From contig NZ_QYUO01000002.1 of the NCBI RefSeq assembly GCF_003591035.1, forward strand, positions 1,054,001-1,118,000: a stretch of 64,000 nucleotides of DNA, read 5' to 3'. Below are positions 34,543-43,092 of the stretch, one piece after another (positions within the stretch are counted from its first letter, which is position 1; each line of letters starts with the position of its first letter). The notes beneath the pieces are model-generated. The model searched no databases and was not told where the DNA came from. It worked only from the letters and a program-made list of their open reading frames with translations. The translations under genes and the position numbers were made by a program. Origin of the DNA: Noviherbaspirillum saxi (lineage in GTDB: Bacteria > Pseudomonadota > Gammaproteobacteria > Burkholderiales > Burkholderiaceae_D).

Positions 34543-35916
34543 ATGTATAAATTCGATTCTGTCGCTTCGGGCGGAGAAAATGAGGGCCTGAACAAGCTGT
34601 TCGGGCGGGTGGAAGGGGCGCTCGAGCAAGGCCTGTTGCCGGTCGAGGTGTTTTGCGACGACAAGGTGTTCCGCGCCGAGATGGACCGGATTTTCACGCG
34701 CAACTGGGTATTCGTCGCGCACGACTCGGAAATTCCGACCAAGGGTGATTTCGTCCAGCGCCGGATCGGGCTGGACCAGGTCATCGTGATCCGCGACGAA
34801 ACGGGGAAGGTCAACGTGCTGCTGAACCATTGCAGCCACCGCGGGAGCGAGGTGTGTCACGAGGACCAGGGGAACGCCAAGCACTTCAAGTGCCCGTACC
34901 ACGGCTGGGTCTACAAGATCAACGGCGACTTTGCCGGCGCGCCCCACTTCAACGATGCCTACGCTGGCTCCCTCGATGCGAAAAAATGGGGCCTGCGCCG
35001 CGCACCGAAAGTGGAAAGCTATCACGGCTTTATCTTCGCCTGCCTGGACGAGAACGCGGTCAGCCTGAAGGAATACCTGGGCGAGGCAACCTGGGCGCTG
35101 GATGCGATCTTCGGCCTGCATCCGCAAGGAATGAAAGTGATGGCACCGCCCGAGCGCTTCATCGTCAAGGCCGACTGGAAGAGCGGCGCGGAAAACTTCT
35201 GCGGCGACGCCTATCACGTCAGCACTGCCCACATCGCGGCTGAATTGTCCGAGTTCATTCCCGGCATTCGCGAGGTCAGCACGATAGCCCGCGGTTATGA
35301 CTTCGGCAACGGCAACAGTTTCATCGGACATGAACTGACCCAGTGGGGGCCAACATTTGAAATGTGGGCCTATCCGCCGGAGACACGCGCGCAATTCGAT
35401 CTATCCGGGTTCGATCCCGTTCAGGTGGACATGATCAAGAATACGCCGCCGACGATCGGGACCATTTTTCCGAACTTCAGCTACCTGCGCTTCCCGCAGC
35501 CGGCCACGCCCGGCGGGAAGCCGGTGCCGTTCACCAATATCCGGATGTGGCAGCCTGTTTCGCCAGGCGTCATGGAAATGTGGACCTGGGAATTCGAATA
35601 TGCCTTCCTGTCCGACGAAGACAGAAAAGAAGCCTATCTCGCCGGCCAGTTCGGCTTTGGCTCCGGCGGTATTTTTGAAATGGACGACACGGCGGTCTGG
35701 GAAGGTATCGCCAAGATGGCGGCCAGCCCGTGGAGTCGCCGCGCCGGTGCGATGCTGAACTACCAGCAGAAGCGTGGCGGTCCCGATCCGGAATGGAAGG
35801 GGCCAGGCCAATTCCACAAGTCGATTTACGGAGAATATCTGCAGCAAGGTTTCTGGCGCCGCTGGCTGAGGGAGATGAGGGAAGGCGATGCTGCCAGGGA
35901 AGGGAGCAAGCAATGA
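34543..35916 (+). CDS. Ring-hydroxylating dioxygenase, alpha (catalytic) subunit
   Basis: A 457-residue Rieske non-heme iron oxygenase subunit. The Rieske cluster ligands are Cys97/His99 (CSH) and Cys117/His120 (CPYH). The catalytic region NFCGDAYHVSTAH gives bridging Asp222 and iron ligands His225 and His230. Length and spacing match the toluene/biphenyl and naphthalene classes. It inserts O2 into an aromatic ring to give a cis-dihydrodiol. AGGAG lies 6-8 bp before the ATG, and a 130 bp gap upstream may hold the operon promoter. The beta subunit starts within its stop codon. The only reductase found is at 5484-6431. Confidence 0.93.
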   Translation: MYKFDSVASGGENEGLNKLFGRVEGALEQGLLPVEVFCDDKVFRAEMDRIFTRNWVFVAHDSEIPTKGDFVQRRIGLDQVIVIRDETGKVNVLLNHCSHRGSEVCHEDQGNAKHFKCPYHGWVYKINGDFAGAPHFNDAYAGSLDAKKWGLRRAPKVESYHGFIFACLDENAVSLKEYLGEATWALDAIFGLHPQGMKVMAPPERFIVKADWKSGAENFCGDAYHVSTAHIAAELSEFIPGIREVSTIARGYDFGNGNSFIGHELTQWGPTFEMWAYPPETRAQFDLSGFDPVQVDMIKNTPPTIGTIFPNFSYLRFPQPATPGGKPVPFTNIRMWQPVSPGVMEMWTWEFEYAFLSDEDRKEAYLAGQFGFGSGGIFEMDDTAVWEGIAKMAASPWSRRAGAMLNYQQKRGGPDPEWKGPGQFHKSIYGEYLQQGFWRRWLREMREGDAAREGSKQ

Positions 35917-36443
35917 GTCAAGTGAACAGCACCGCCTACAAACCGGCGACGCCGGAGCAATTCGCCATCGCCCAGCAATTCCTTTCGTGGGAAGCCAAGC
36001 TGCTGGATGAACGACGTTACTGGGAATGGTTCGACCTGATCGATGACAGCATCGAATACCTCGTGCCGCTCCGCGTCGCCAAGGCCAACTACGCGGACGA
36101 GACACCGGCGGGCGCCTTCCGCATCTTTGACAGCAAGGACTTGATCAAGGTCCGCATCAAGCGCCTGGATTCCGGTGCGGCCTGGGCCGAAACACCTCCC
36201 TCGCGTACTTTGCGCGTGGTCGGAAGTCTGCTGGTGCAGCAGACCGAACAGGCCGACGTCCTGGCCGTCGAAAGCGCGCTGATCATCTATCGTCAGCGCG
36301 GTCACGATGAACGGGGCGACATTATCCCGGTCCGTCGCCAGGACCAGCTTCGCCTGACAGACAACGGCGCGCGGCTGCTCAAGCGCAACGCGCTCGTCAC
36401 CGAAGTAGTGCTTAACACGCCAAACCTCGGCGTGTTCCTGTAA
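35913..36443 (+). CDS. Ring-hydroxylating dioxygenase, beta subunit
   Basis: A 176-residue small subunit with the NTF2/cystatin-like fold of dioxygenase beta subunits. Typical blocks are FLSWEAKLLDERRYWEW near residue 22 and the strand region ESALIIYRQRGHDE. It has a structural role in the alpha3-beta3 oxygenase. The start ATG overlaps the alpha stop (ATGA), and AAGGGAG stands 6-7 bp before it. A very stable hairpin follows 5 bp after the stop. Confidence 0.9.
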   Translation: MSQVNSTAYKPATPEQFAIAQQFLSWEAKLLDERRYWEWFDLIDDSIEYLVPLRVAKANYADETPAGAFRIFDSKDLIKVRIKRLDSGAAWAETPPSRTLRVVGSLLVQQTEQADVLAVESALIIYRQRGHDERGDIIPVRRQDQLRLTDNGARLLKRNALVTEVVLNTPNLGVFL

Positions 36444-36448
36444 AGATC

Positions 36449-36475
36449 GGCGTCCCGCGGATGGCGCGGGACGCC
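36449..36475 (+). other. Strong intercistronic hairpin
   Basis: GGCGTCCCGCG (36449-36459) pairs perfectly with CGCGGGACGCC (36465-36475) around a 5 nt loop. No T-tract follows, so it is a poor Rho-independent terminator. It may stabilise the 3' end of the dioxygenase message or attenuate transcription of the next gene. Confidence 0.65.
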
Positions 36476-36517
36476 GCTGCGCAACTGCATACAAACCTGA
36501 AGGCACGGAGTACATCA

Positions 36518-37057
36518 ATGAGCAACAACCCCCTGAATTTCCTGGCTCGAAGCTTCGACCAGATCTGCTTTGTCGTGGAAGACCTCGACGAGGCCGTCGA
36601 ATTCTGGCGCAAGACCAACGGTATCGATGCCTGGAACATCGCTGAGAACCTGGCGAAGGAACAAACGGAAAAGGAATACCGCGGCAAGCCGGGCGATTTC
36701 CAGTTCAGCTGCGCCTATGGCTTCGCCGGCGACACGCTGATCGAACTCGCCCGCCATGATGGCGGCAGCAGCGTGTACAAGGACTGGCTCGATACCAATG
36801 GAAAGGGACCGCACCATGTCGGCTTCCGCCTGGCGAACGCGGAAGAATACGCACAGGCCGAGCACCACTACCTGGATTGCGGCATCGAAAAGTCCATGGC
36901 GGGTTTCTTCCAGGGACCGTTCGGGAATTGCCGCTGGTCTTATTTCGATACACGCGAGACGATCGGCTGCTACACGGAACTGTATTACGTGGACGGCGAG
37001 CTGGTCGAACGCCTGATGCGCTTGAAGAGCGGCGAGGTGGTCAGCATTACGTCGTAA
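36518..37057 (+). CDS. VOC-family (glyoxalase/extradiol-like) protein
   Basis: A 179-residue single vicinal-oxygen-chelate protein. The ATG at 36518 was chosen over a frame opening 19 codons earlier. The first beta-alpha-beta unit starts at DQICFVVEDLDEAVEFW. Candidate metal ligands are the histidine at HHVGFRL (near residue 110) and a glutamate in CYTELYYVDG (near residue 164). Single-domain VOC proteins may be isomerases, lyases or dioxygenases. In this place, after the ring-hydroxylating dioxygenase, it probably acts on a pathway intermediate. A hairpin at 37078-37105 probably ends the operon. Confidence 0.72.
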   Translation: MSNNPLNFLARSFDQICFVVEDLDEAVEFWRKTNGIDAWNIAENLAKEQTEKEYRGKPGDFQFSCAYGFAGDTLIELARHDGGSSVYKDWLDTNGKGPHHVGFRLANAEEYAQAEHHYLDCGIEKSMAGFFQGPFGNCRWSYFDTRETIGCYTELYYVDGELVERLMRLKSGEVVSITS

Positions 37058-37077
37058 GGCGCGGTGCCTAAGCCAAC

Positions 37078-37108
37078 TCCCGGATGGAATGGAAACTATC
37101 CGGGATTT
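37078..37108 (+). terminator. Probable terminator after the dioxygenase operon
   Basis: TCCCGGAT (37078-37085) pairs with ATCCGGGA (37098-37105) around a 12 nt loop, followed by TTT. A moderate stem and short T-run; placed 20 bp after the last gene of the catabolic block. Confidence 0.5.
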
Positions 37109-37149
37109 CGCCGCCTGCGTCCGGTTGCGGATTGGGCCAGGCAAAGCAA

Positions 37150-37175
37150 GGGAGGCAAGGGAGGCAAGGGAGGAT
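37150..37175 (+). repeat. Tandem 9-bp repeat containing three Shine-Dalgarno cores
   Basis: The unit GGGAGGCAA occurs twice in full and a third time as GGGAGGAT, directly before the bacteriohemerythrin start at 37180. Each unit carries a GGAGG core; only the last has correct spacing to the ATG. Confidence 0.8.
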
Positions 37176-37179
37176 AGGT

Positions 37180-37641
37180 ATGAATGCAGCGACGGTAGCG
37201 GAAATTGATTTCCCATGGACCGATCAATATCTGCTCGGCTTCTCGCCGATGGACGCACACCATCGCGAGTTTGTCGACACCTTGAATGCGCTGGCCACGG
37301 CCGCGCAGGACGACGTGTTGACGATGCTGGACAAGTTCATCGAGGCGACGGAAGAACATTTCCACCAAGAGAACGACTGGATGGTGAAGCATGCCTTTCC
37401 GCCGCGCGACTGTCATATGGCCGAGCACCAGGCAGTGCTGCGTACCCTGTATGAAGCACGGGGCATGGTCGTGATGGGAAGGACGGATTTTTTGCTCGGC
37501 ATGATCAAGGCATTGACGGAGTGGTTCCCCGGGCATGCGGATCACCTCGATTCGGCGCTGGCGCAATGGATGACCAAGAAGACGCATGGAGGCATCCCGG
37601 TGGTGCTGAAACGGCTTGCGCGCGAACAGACCGCTGAATAG
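37180..37641 (+). CDS. Bacteriohemerythrin
   Basis: A 153-residue non-heme di-iron oxygen-binding protein. The ligand set is complete: His27 or His28 in HHREF, His60 and Glu64 in HFHQE, His79 and His83 in HMAEH, and His119 and Asp124 in HADHLD. The ATG at 37180 follows the GGAGG repeats; the frame is open 32 codons further upstream but without a ribosome site. Single-domain hemerythrins bind O2 or sense it and can supply oxygenases. Its place right after an oxygenase cluster is suggestive only. Confidence 0.9.
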   Translation: MNAATVAEIDFPWTDQYLLGFSPMDAHHREFVDTLNALATAAQDDVLTMLDKFIEATEEHFHQENDWMVKHAFPPRDCHMAEHQAVLRTLYEARGMVVMGRTDFLLGMIKALTEWFPGHADHLDSALAQWMTKKTHGGIPVVLKRLAREQTAE

Positions 37642-37781
37642 CAGCGGCGCTTCGCGGTTCCGAAGGGCGGTGCTCGGCATATTGTTCCTGCGCTTGCGCG
37701 CCTTTGTCCCGCCACGCTCAACGCATTTTTCAACATCCCTAGACAGTTCAATCAACCGCAATACAACGAGAGATCAACAGA

Positions 37782-37949
37782 TGGATGTCATTCAGCTGTG
37801 CAATTGGCGTTACGCCACCAAAAAAATGGTTCCCGGGAGAGCAGTCCCGCAGGAGAAGCTTGACCGGATCCTCGAAGCGGCCCGGCTCGCTCCATCGTCG
37901 AGCGGCTTGTAGCCTTATGAAATTCTGGTGATCTCCGATTCCGCACTGC
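37782..37949 (+). pseudogene. Nitroreductase-family gene, nonsense-mutated and truncated
   Basis: The first 43 codons (MDVIQLCNWRYATKKM to SSSGL) match the start of NAD(P)H-dependent nitroreductases of about 210 residues. A TAG at 37911-37913 stands where the family has Gln (SSGLQPYEI). The frame continues as PYEILVISDSALR for about 12 more codons and then breaks off into a chemoreceptor sequence near 37950. One point mutation plus one deletion make it non-functional; FMN-binding residues from the later part are missing. Confidence 0.85.
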
Positions 37950-38414
37950 GCCGGCGAACAGGGCAGGGGTTTTGGCGTGGTGGCCAGCGAAGTGCGCGGT
38001 CTCGCGCAACGTTCGGCCAGTGCGGCAAAGGAAATCAAGTCGCTGATCACGGACTCGGTCAGTGAAGTACGCGCCGGTAGCGAATTGGTCGGCGATGCCG
38101 GGCGCACCATGCAAGAGATCATGGAACGCGTGCGGCGCGTGACGGACCTGATGAGCGAGATCAGTGCCGCCACGGCTGAACAAAGCAGCGGCATCGACCT
38201 GATCAATCAGGCGGCAGGAGAAATCGAAGGGGTTACCCGCCAAAATGCCCGGCTGGTGAAGGAAACGGCCGACTCGGCAAACAGCCTGCAGCAGCAATCG
38301 CAGCAACTTGCGGAGCTGGTTTCGGTTTTCAAGGTGGCGGCGCCGGAAGCCGTCACGGCCGGGATGCCTGTACCCGGCATCGAAATGCCCCGGACATTGC
38401 GGTTACCTGGATGA
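37950..38414 (+). pseudogene. Methyl-accepting chemotaxis protein, C-terminal fragment
   Basis: Starting at AGEQGRGFGVVASEVRGLAQ, this is the last ~154 residues of a chemoreceptor signalling domain (second half of the hairpin, followed by helical repeats and a Pro-rich tail). The membrane, ligand-binding and HAMP parts and the first half of the hairpin are absent. The fragment begins directly at the nitroreductase junction in a different frame. A GTG at 37977 could start a 145-residue product but has no convincing ribosome site. It is a deletion by-product. Confidence 0.85.
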
Positions 38415-38589
38415 TGAGTATTGTCGATGGTGCAAACGCGCCTGCCGATGGAGCCACGTTCTGCCCGGTGACCCCAAATTTACTATTCATCAGTTCGTTT
38501 CTATACTGAAGGCGTCCCTGTTATGCATCGAAGGAGAGCGTCCCGGCTCGGCATAGTTCACTCAACAACTACATTGAAGATTGACAATC

Positions 38590-39549
38590 ATGATTTCATC
38601 GGCAGGCCGTCGCGCCTTACTGGTTACCATTCTGGCTACCGCTTCGGGCCTGGCATCGGCCACGGAACGAACGTATCTGAAGATCGTCGTGCCGTTCAGC
38701 GCGGGCGGCATAACGGACCAGACGGCACGCATGCTCGCCGACAAGATGGCGTCGCAGTTAGGTCAAGCCATCATCATCGAAAACAGGCCGGGCGGCGGCA
38801 GCCGGATAGGCATTGAGGCAGTTGCCAAGGCCGCTCCCGATGGTATGACGCTGCTGTTCACCAATATCAGTTACAGCATCCTGCCTGTGATCGAGCCGAA
38901 CGTTCCATTCGACCCGATGACCGGCCTCACACCGGTGACGACGGCAGCAGTCTATGGCTTGGGGATAGTGACCAACAATAACGTACCTGCCAAGTCGCTC
39001 CCCGAATTCATTCAGTACGCCAGGAAGCATCCCGGAAAACTGAACTACGGCAGCGCCGGCCCCGGTAGCGGTGCACATTTTGCGGGAGAATTTTTCAAGT
39101 CGCTCAGCGGGACCGATCTCGTACATGTTCCCTATCGCTCGACTTCGCAGGCGCTCGCCGATGTGGCGGCTGGCGTACTGGAGCTTGCATTTGATGCCTC
39201 GGTGAAGCCTTATGTTGACGCGGGCAAGGTCAAACTGCTGGCGGTAACCGGTTCAGAGCGCGATCCGCGCTTCCCGAATGTACCGACTGCAGTGGAAAGC
39301 GGGCTGCCGAACTTTGTCCAGGTATCCTGGCTGGGATTTCTCGCGCCGCCCGCGACATCGCCTTCAGTAGTCGAACGGATTGGCAAGGCCGCCAATCTTG
39401 CTCTGAGAGATGTCGCATTGCGCACGCGCATGCAGAGCATGGGACTGACGCCGCAAAGCAGTACCCCGGAACAGTTCAGCCAACAGATTCGCAGCGATAT
39501 TGCGACCTACCGAAAGATTGCCGCCGAGTCGAAATTGAAATTTGAATGA
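38590..39549 (+). CDS. Tripartite tricarboxylate transporter substrate-binding protein (Bug family)
   Basis: A 319-residue periplasmic receptor. Signal peptide at residues 1-27 (ending ASATE), then the Bug signature IVVPFSAGGITDQTAR and ENRPGGGSRIG, and later GKLNYGSAGPGSGAH. Bug receptors bind carboxylates such as citrate, succinate, nicotinate or aromatic acids. A TTG three codons earlier could also start it; ATG is preferred. No TctA/TctB membrane genes lie beside it, which is common for orphan Bug proteins in Burkholderiales. A 175 bp stretch without a recognisable gene separates it from the chemoreceptor fragment. Confidence 0.9.
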   Translation: MISSAGRRALLVTILATASGLASATERTYLKIVVPFSAGGITDQTARMLADKMASQLGQAIIIENRPGGGSRIGIEAVAKAAPDGMTLLFTNISYSILPVIEPNVPFDPMTGLTPVTTAAVYGLGIVTNNNVPAKSLPEFIQYARKHPGKLNYGSAGPGSGAHFAGEFFKSLSGTDLVHVPYRSTSQALADVAAGVLELAFDASVKPYVDAGKVKLLAVTGSERDPRFPNVPTAVESGLPNFVQVSWLGFLAPPATSPSVVERIGKAANLALRDVALRTRMQSMGLTPQSSTPEQFSQQIRSDIATYRKIAAESKLKFE

Positions 39550-39616
39550 CAATGGCGGGCGTTCCTGCTGTTTCCCGCATCCCAAATCGGCAAGGGCTAT
39601 CAGTCCAGGCAGCCTG

Positions 39617-41245
39617 TCATCCGTTTTCAATCATATAGCGAGTCACCAACGGTGCGGCATCGCCTATATGAAACGCAAGCTTTCGTTCTCGCAGCGCAAC
39701 GTCCGACGCCGTCACCCGATCGAAACGGCGCAAATGTTCCGTCCATGATTCGTCCACTATCTGTTCGATATAGCGACCGGGCTGCGCGATGTCGTGAAGC
39801 AAGTCCCATTTCAACGCACCTTGTCGCAGGCGACTGCGGCGGCTCTCTTGCATAAGTTGTTGAAATTCGGTCGCATGCCTGGGATCGATGACATATTCGA
39901 TCGTGACCACGACATTGCTTTTTTGAATCGGCAGATCCAGGACTGGCGCTTTCAGTTGACGGGATGGGGTCAAATCCTCTTCGATATCCCGGTCCACCGC
40001 GAACCGTTCGGCGGCAAGCATGGCCACCGTCCCTGTTACCGCGGCGATGGCCAAACTGATCTGTACGGTCTGCAGCGTCGCCACCTGTCCCCAAACGGCA
40101 GCGCCGGTGGCGCTTGCCCCCATGATTGCCATTTGATACATGGACATGCCGCGTGCACGTACCCAATCCGGTAGACCTAGCTGGGCTGAAACGCTCAGTG
40201 AATTGGCCGTGGTGATCCAGGCCATACCTGCAAAGAACATGGCGGCTACAGCGACATAGACATTCGGGGCAAAGGCAACGACCAACGTCGACGCCGATTG
40301 CAGTGTGGCGCCACGGACCACGAGCGCATCCCGAGACATCAGCCGGCGCAAGCGCGGCAGAAACATGGCTGCAACGATCGCACCGGATCCCATGGATGCG
40401 AGGAGGACGGTGAACGTACCGGCGTCGCCGCCTTGCAGTCCGCGCGCGACGAGGGGTAATAGTGCGAGTAACGCGGTCGAATGAAAAAAGAAAAGGAAGA
40501 TCCTTAACAATACCGCTTTCAGCCTGGACGACTGCCTTACAAACTGTATTCCGACCCGCATTGCACTGATCAATCGCTCCCGCTCCAGCGTACTGGGAAC
40601 GCGCTCGTAGCGCCACCGCATGATCACAAATCCGCAGATCAGGGACATGAGGGCATTCAGAATAAACACATACGCGCTGCCGGCACTGGCAATGATTGCG
40701 CCCGCAATCAGCGGTCCGACAATACGGGATGCGTTCATCGCTATGCCGTTGAGAGCGAGGGCGGCAGGCAGTTCCGGGCGCGGTACCAGATCAGGAACGA
40801 TGGCGGCAAAAACAGGCCAGCGCATCGCAAGGCCGATACCATTGGCAAACGTCAATGCCAGCAATAGCCACGGGGTCATCAAGTCGGCCAGGACCGCGAC
40901 GGACAGAATGATGGCAACTGCGGCGACCCAGAACTGTGTCAGGATGAAATAGCGGCGTCGGTCGAGAATGTCCGCAAACGCGCCGCTTGGCAGCCCAAGC
41001 AGGAACACGGGCAGAGTGGAGGCCGTTTGGACCAGTGCCACCCATATCGGCGATGCAGTCATTGACGTCATCATCCACGCGGACGCGACGTCGTTCATCC
41101 ACATAGCGATATTGGCGGTCAGCCATACGCTCCATAACATGCGGAAGACCGGACGCTTGAGCGGCAAAAATGGCGAAAGCGACTCTGGTCCTGAACGGGG
41201 AGGCTGACTTGACAAAACAGGTTCGGGAAGTGGCTCGATTGGCAT
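39617..41245 (-). CDS. MFS exporter with C-terminal monooxygenase-like (ABM) domain
   Basis: A 542-residue inner-membrane protein. Residues 30-430 form a 12-helix major facilitator of the EntS/transmembrane-secretion-effector type, with the GAFADILDRRR motif between helices 2 and 3. Residues 445-540 are a soluble ferredoxin-like domain of the antibiotic-biosynthesis-monooxygenase type (VVVTIEYVIDP... then WDLLHD and WTEHLRRFDRVT). This fusion is known in the family, but the job of the tail is not. Substrate unknown. It converges with the Bug receptor gene; a weak GC stem in the 67 bp between them might terminate both. Confidence 0.87.
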   Translation of the reverse strand: MPIEPLPEPVLSSQPPRSGPESLSPFLPLKRPVFRMLWSVWLTANIAMWMNDVASAWMMTSMTASPIWVALVQTASTLPVFLLGLPSGAFADILDRRRYFILTQFWVAAVAIILSVAVLADLMTPWLLLALTFANGIGLAMRWPVFAAIVPDLVPRPELPAALALNGIAMNASRIVGPLIAGAIIASAGSAYVFILNALMSLICGFVIMRWRYERVPSTLERERLISAMRVGIQFVRQSSRLKAVLLRIFLFFFHSTALLALLPLVARGLQGGDAGTFTVLLASMGSGAIVAAMFLPRLRRLMSRDALVVRGATLQSASTLVVAFAPNVYVAVAAMFFAGMAWITTANSLSVSAQLGLPDWVRARGMSMYQMAIMGASATGAAVWGQVATLQTVQISLAIAAVTGTVAMLAAERFAVDRDIEEDLTPSRQLKAPVLDLPIQKSNVVVTIEYVIDPRHATEFQQLMQESRRSRLRQGALKWDLLHDIAQPGRYIEQIVDESWTEHLRRFDRVTASDVALRERKLAFHIGDAAPLVTRYMIENG

Positions 41246-41468
41246 GGAAGTGAATAGCTGATGCAGTTAACCACAATATTTCATGTAATGCCAAAAACAG
41301 TTCAGGCCTTCGCAAAGAAGTCAGCTTTATTAACAGCGCCTGGCCGTATTGCTGCAAAGGATGAGCAATGGTAACAGGTTTGCCATTGCCCAAAATAGGG
41401 ATAAGGTGCGATCACAGTGAACTGGTTTGCTTGCCGTCTCTGTGCCGAGATCAGCAGACCACCATATC

Positions 41469-42680
41469 CTATCGCGGCGAGTATGCGCGAACTCCGGTTG
41501 GCAAGCCTTCCGAGTCGAACGCCCTGGCAATCTGAACCTCGCGAACGCCAATCGCAATCAAGCCGTCTGCGCGATCAGCGATGGCGCTTTCCATGGTCTC
41601 CGCTTGGTTTGCCGGTCCATCGACGTTGCCGATCAAGGTGCCCGTAGACCTCGCATGCAAGCTTATCCGTAACACCGATTCATCATTCAATACCATGGGC
41701 CCGATAATCGCCCTGGCTTCATCCGGACCCGTCTCGTGCAATTCCAGCGTACCTTGAACTTCCGATAGCAGACGGAGTACTTCCATTTCCGCCAATGCCG
41801 CGTCCTTCCCGCCAAAGAACAAGTCCTGATACAGGAAGTCGATCTGCATGTCACGCCCGTCGGTGACGAGACAGCGTCGCAGCAATGGCGTCGCCTGCTT
41901 CGACCATTGTCGAAAGCGCTCGGCACGCTCGTCGAAGTAGCGGTCGGCCGCCGCTTCTTTTTCCGGCACATGGTAGAACGCATCGTCCATGGCTTTCAGC
42001 GCAAAGCCCAACAGGAAACGCAGTTCCAGCGCATGATCGTCCGGCGCGAAGTGAGACGGCGGCCATCCGCGCATGCTGCCAACGATCGCATCGGCGGCAA
42101 CAAGCTTCTTGCGTGTCATCGCGCCGGTCGCTTCATGGACCATCGCATTTAACTGGCAATAGGCGATATGCCTGATTTCGTCAGGATGATAGGCATGGCT
42201 CACCAGCATCACACTAGCTTTACGGCTTTCCAGGCCACTGTCGATAATACTTTCCCGGAGCCGGTTGAATGCGTCTTCGTCCTGAAAGCACTGTTCGCTG
42301 TTCAGGCCACCCGTCGTATGGATGAAGAGAGGAATCACGAAGGCATTCACTTCCAGTGCGGCCTTGTCATCGCGGTGGAGCAGTGCAGTGCCGGCCAGGT
42401 CTTCTATGTTTTCGCGTAATACATGATGGGCCTTGGCATCTTCCTCGTAGCTATAGTCAAGTGCATCCGCAAGCACTTGTTCGCGCTGTTGCAGCAGGCA
42501 TTTCCTGACTACTTTGCGCAGATCGGCCTGCGTTTTGCGCTCAGCTTCGCCGAGTACCGCGTAAGCGTCGGATTCCCGTAGACTGTTTGCCAATGCAAGC
42601 AGTCGGTCCGCTAGCTCTTCGTCCGGTTCCTCTACCGCTGAACTGGCTTTCGTGGCGGACGGATATTTTGTCTTCTTCAT
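41469..42680 (-). CDS. Conserved hypothetical protein, possibly DUF2863 family
   Basis: A 403-residue soluble protein without signal peptide, membrane helices or a motif I can tie to an enzyme. The N-terminal 15 residues are basic and Ser-rich; then come a helical region with many acidic residues and a mixed alpha/beta body. Size and layout recall the DUF2863 proteins of Burkholderiales, but I am not certain. It reads toward the MFS gene, separated by 223 bp with no clear terminator. The other side is divergent from the persulfide dioxygenase gene. Confidence 0.5.
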   Translation of the reverse strand: MKKTKYPSATKASSAVEEPDEELADRLLALANSLRESDAYAVLGEAERKTQADLRKVVRKCLLQQREQVLADALDYSYEEDAKAHHVLRENIEDLAGTALLHRDDKAALEVNAFVIPLFIHTTGGLNSEQCFQDEDAFNRLRESIIDSGLESRKASVMLVSHAYHPDEIRHIAYCQLNAMVHEATGAMTRKKLVAADAIVGSMRGWPPSHFAPDDHALELRFLLGFALKAMDDAFYHVPEKEAAADRYFDERAERFRQWSKQATPLLRRCLVTDGRDMQIDFLYQDLFFGGKDAALAEMEVLRLLSEVQGTLELHETGPDEARAIIGPMVLNDESVLRISLHARSTGTLIGNVDGPANQAETMESAIADRADGLIAIGVREVQIARAFDSEGLPTGVRAYSPR

Positions 42681-43092
42681 GGCTTGGTCGTTAAACTATG
42701 TTTGTTAAGCAGGAATTGTAGCGACGTGTCGCTCCTTGCTGTCTGGCACGGGTTAAGGCCAAGATGTTAAGGCAAATATGATTGCACAGACAGGAAAAGA
42801 TGGTTGCAACCGCGTGATAAGGTCTTCCAATTTCTCGGAAAGAATCGGCGCCGAAAAGGGTGAATCGCAGCCGGTTGAGGCCAGGAACGGATTTTATGCC
42901 AATCTCAAGCCATCACTTGATCACTTGATATCCAGCAATCGTCATCCTGCTTTCTCAAAACCTGGCAAGCATAATTAGTTTGAAAGACCCCTATGCGCAT
43001 CTACAATCAACTCATTGCGCTTGCCGTCAATTCGATTGATCAGATGCAATGTTCTTGTGTAGCACGAATGCCGGCCCCAATGGAGGTAGGTC
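42681..43092. other. Divergent intergenic region, 412 bp
   Basis: This holds the promoters of the DUF2863-like gene (leftward) and the persulfide dioxygenase gene (rightward). A 66-codon frame at 42778-42978 has neither a ribosome site nor recognisable sequence and is not called. GGAGGTAGGTC just before 43093 is the ribosome site of the next gene. No clear palindrome or promoter pair was found. Confidence 0.5.

Noticed and set aside
34060..35394. A 444-codon minus-strand frame
   Set aside because: Antisense to the third monooxygenase and the dioxygenase alpha gene, both of which have clear motifs on the plus strand.
37150..37175. Tandem GGGAGGCAA units considered as a CRISPR or VNTR array
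   Set aside because: Units are only 9 bp, without spacers, and directly precede a start codon; better read as a ribosome-site repeat.
37911..37913. In-frame TAG in the nitroreductase considered as a recoded (pyrrolysine-type) or programmed readthrough codon
   Set aside because: The frame collapses into a foreign chemoreceptor sequence 12 codons later, so readthrough could not make a working enzyme.
42778..42978. A 66-codon frame in the divergent intergenic region
   Set aside because: No ribosome site, no recognisable sequence; one of several chance frames.
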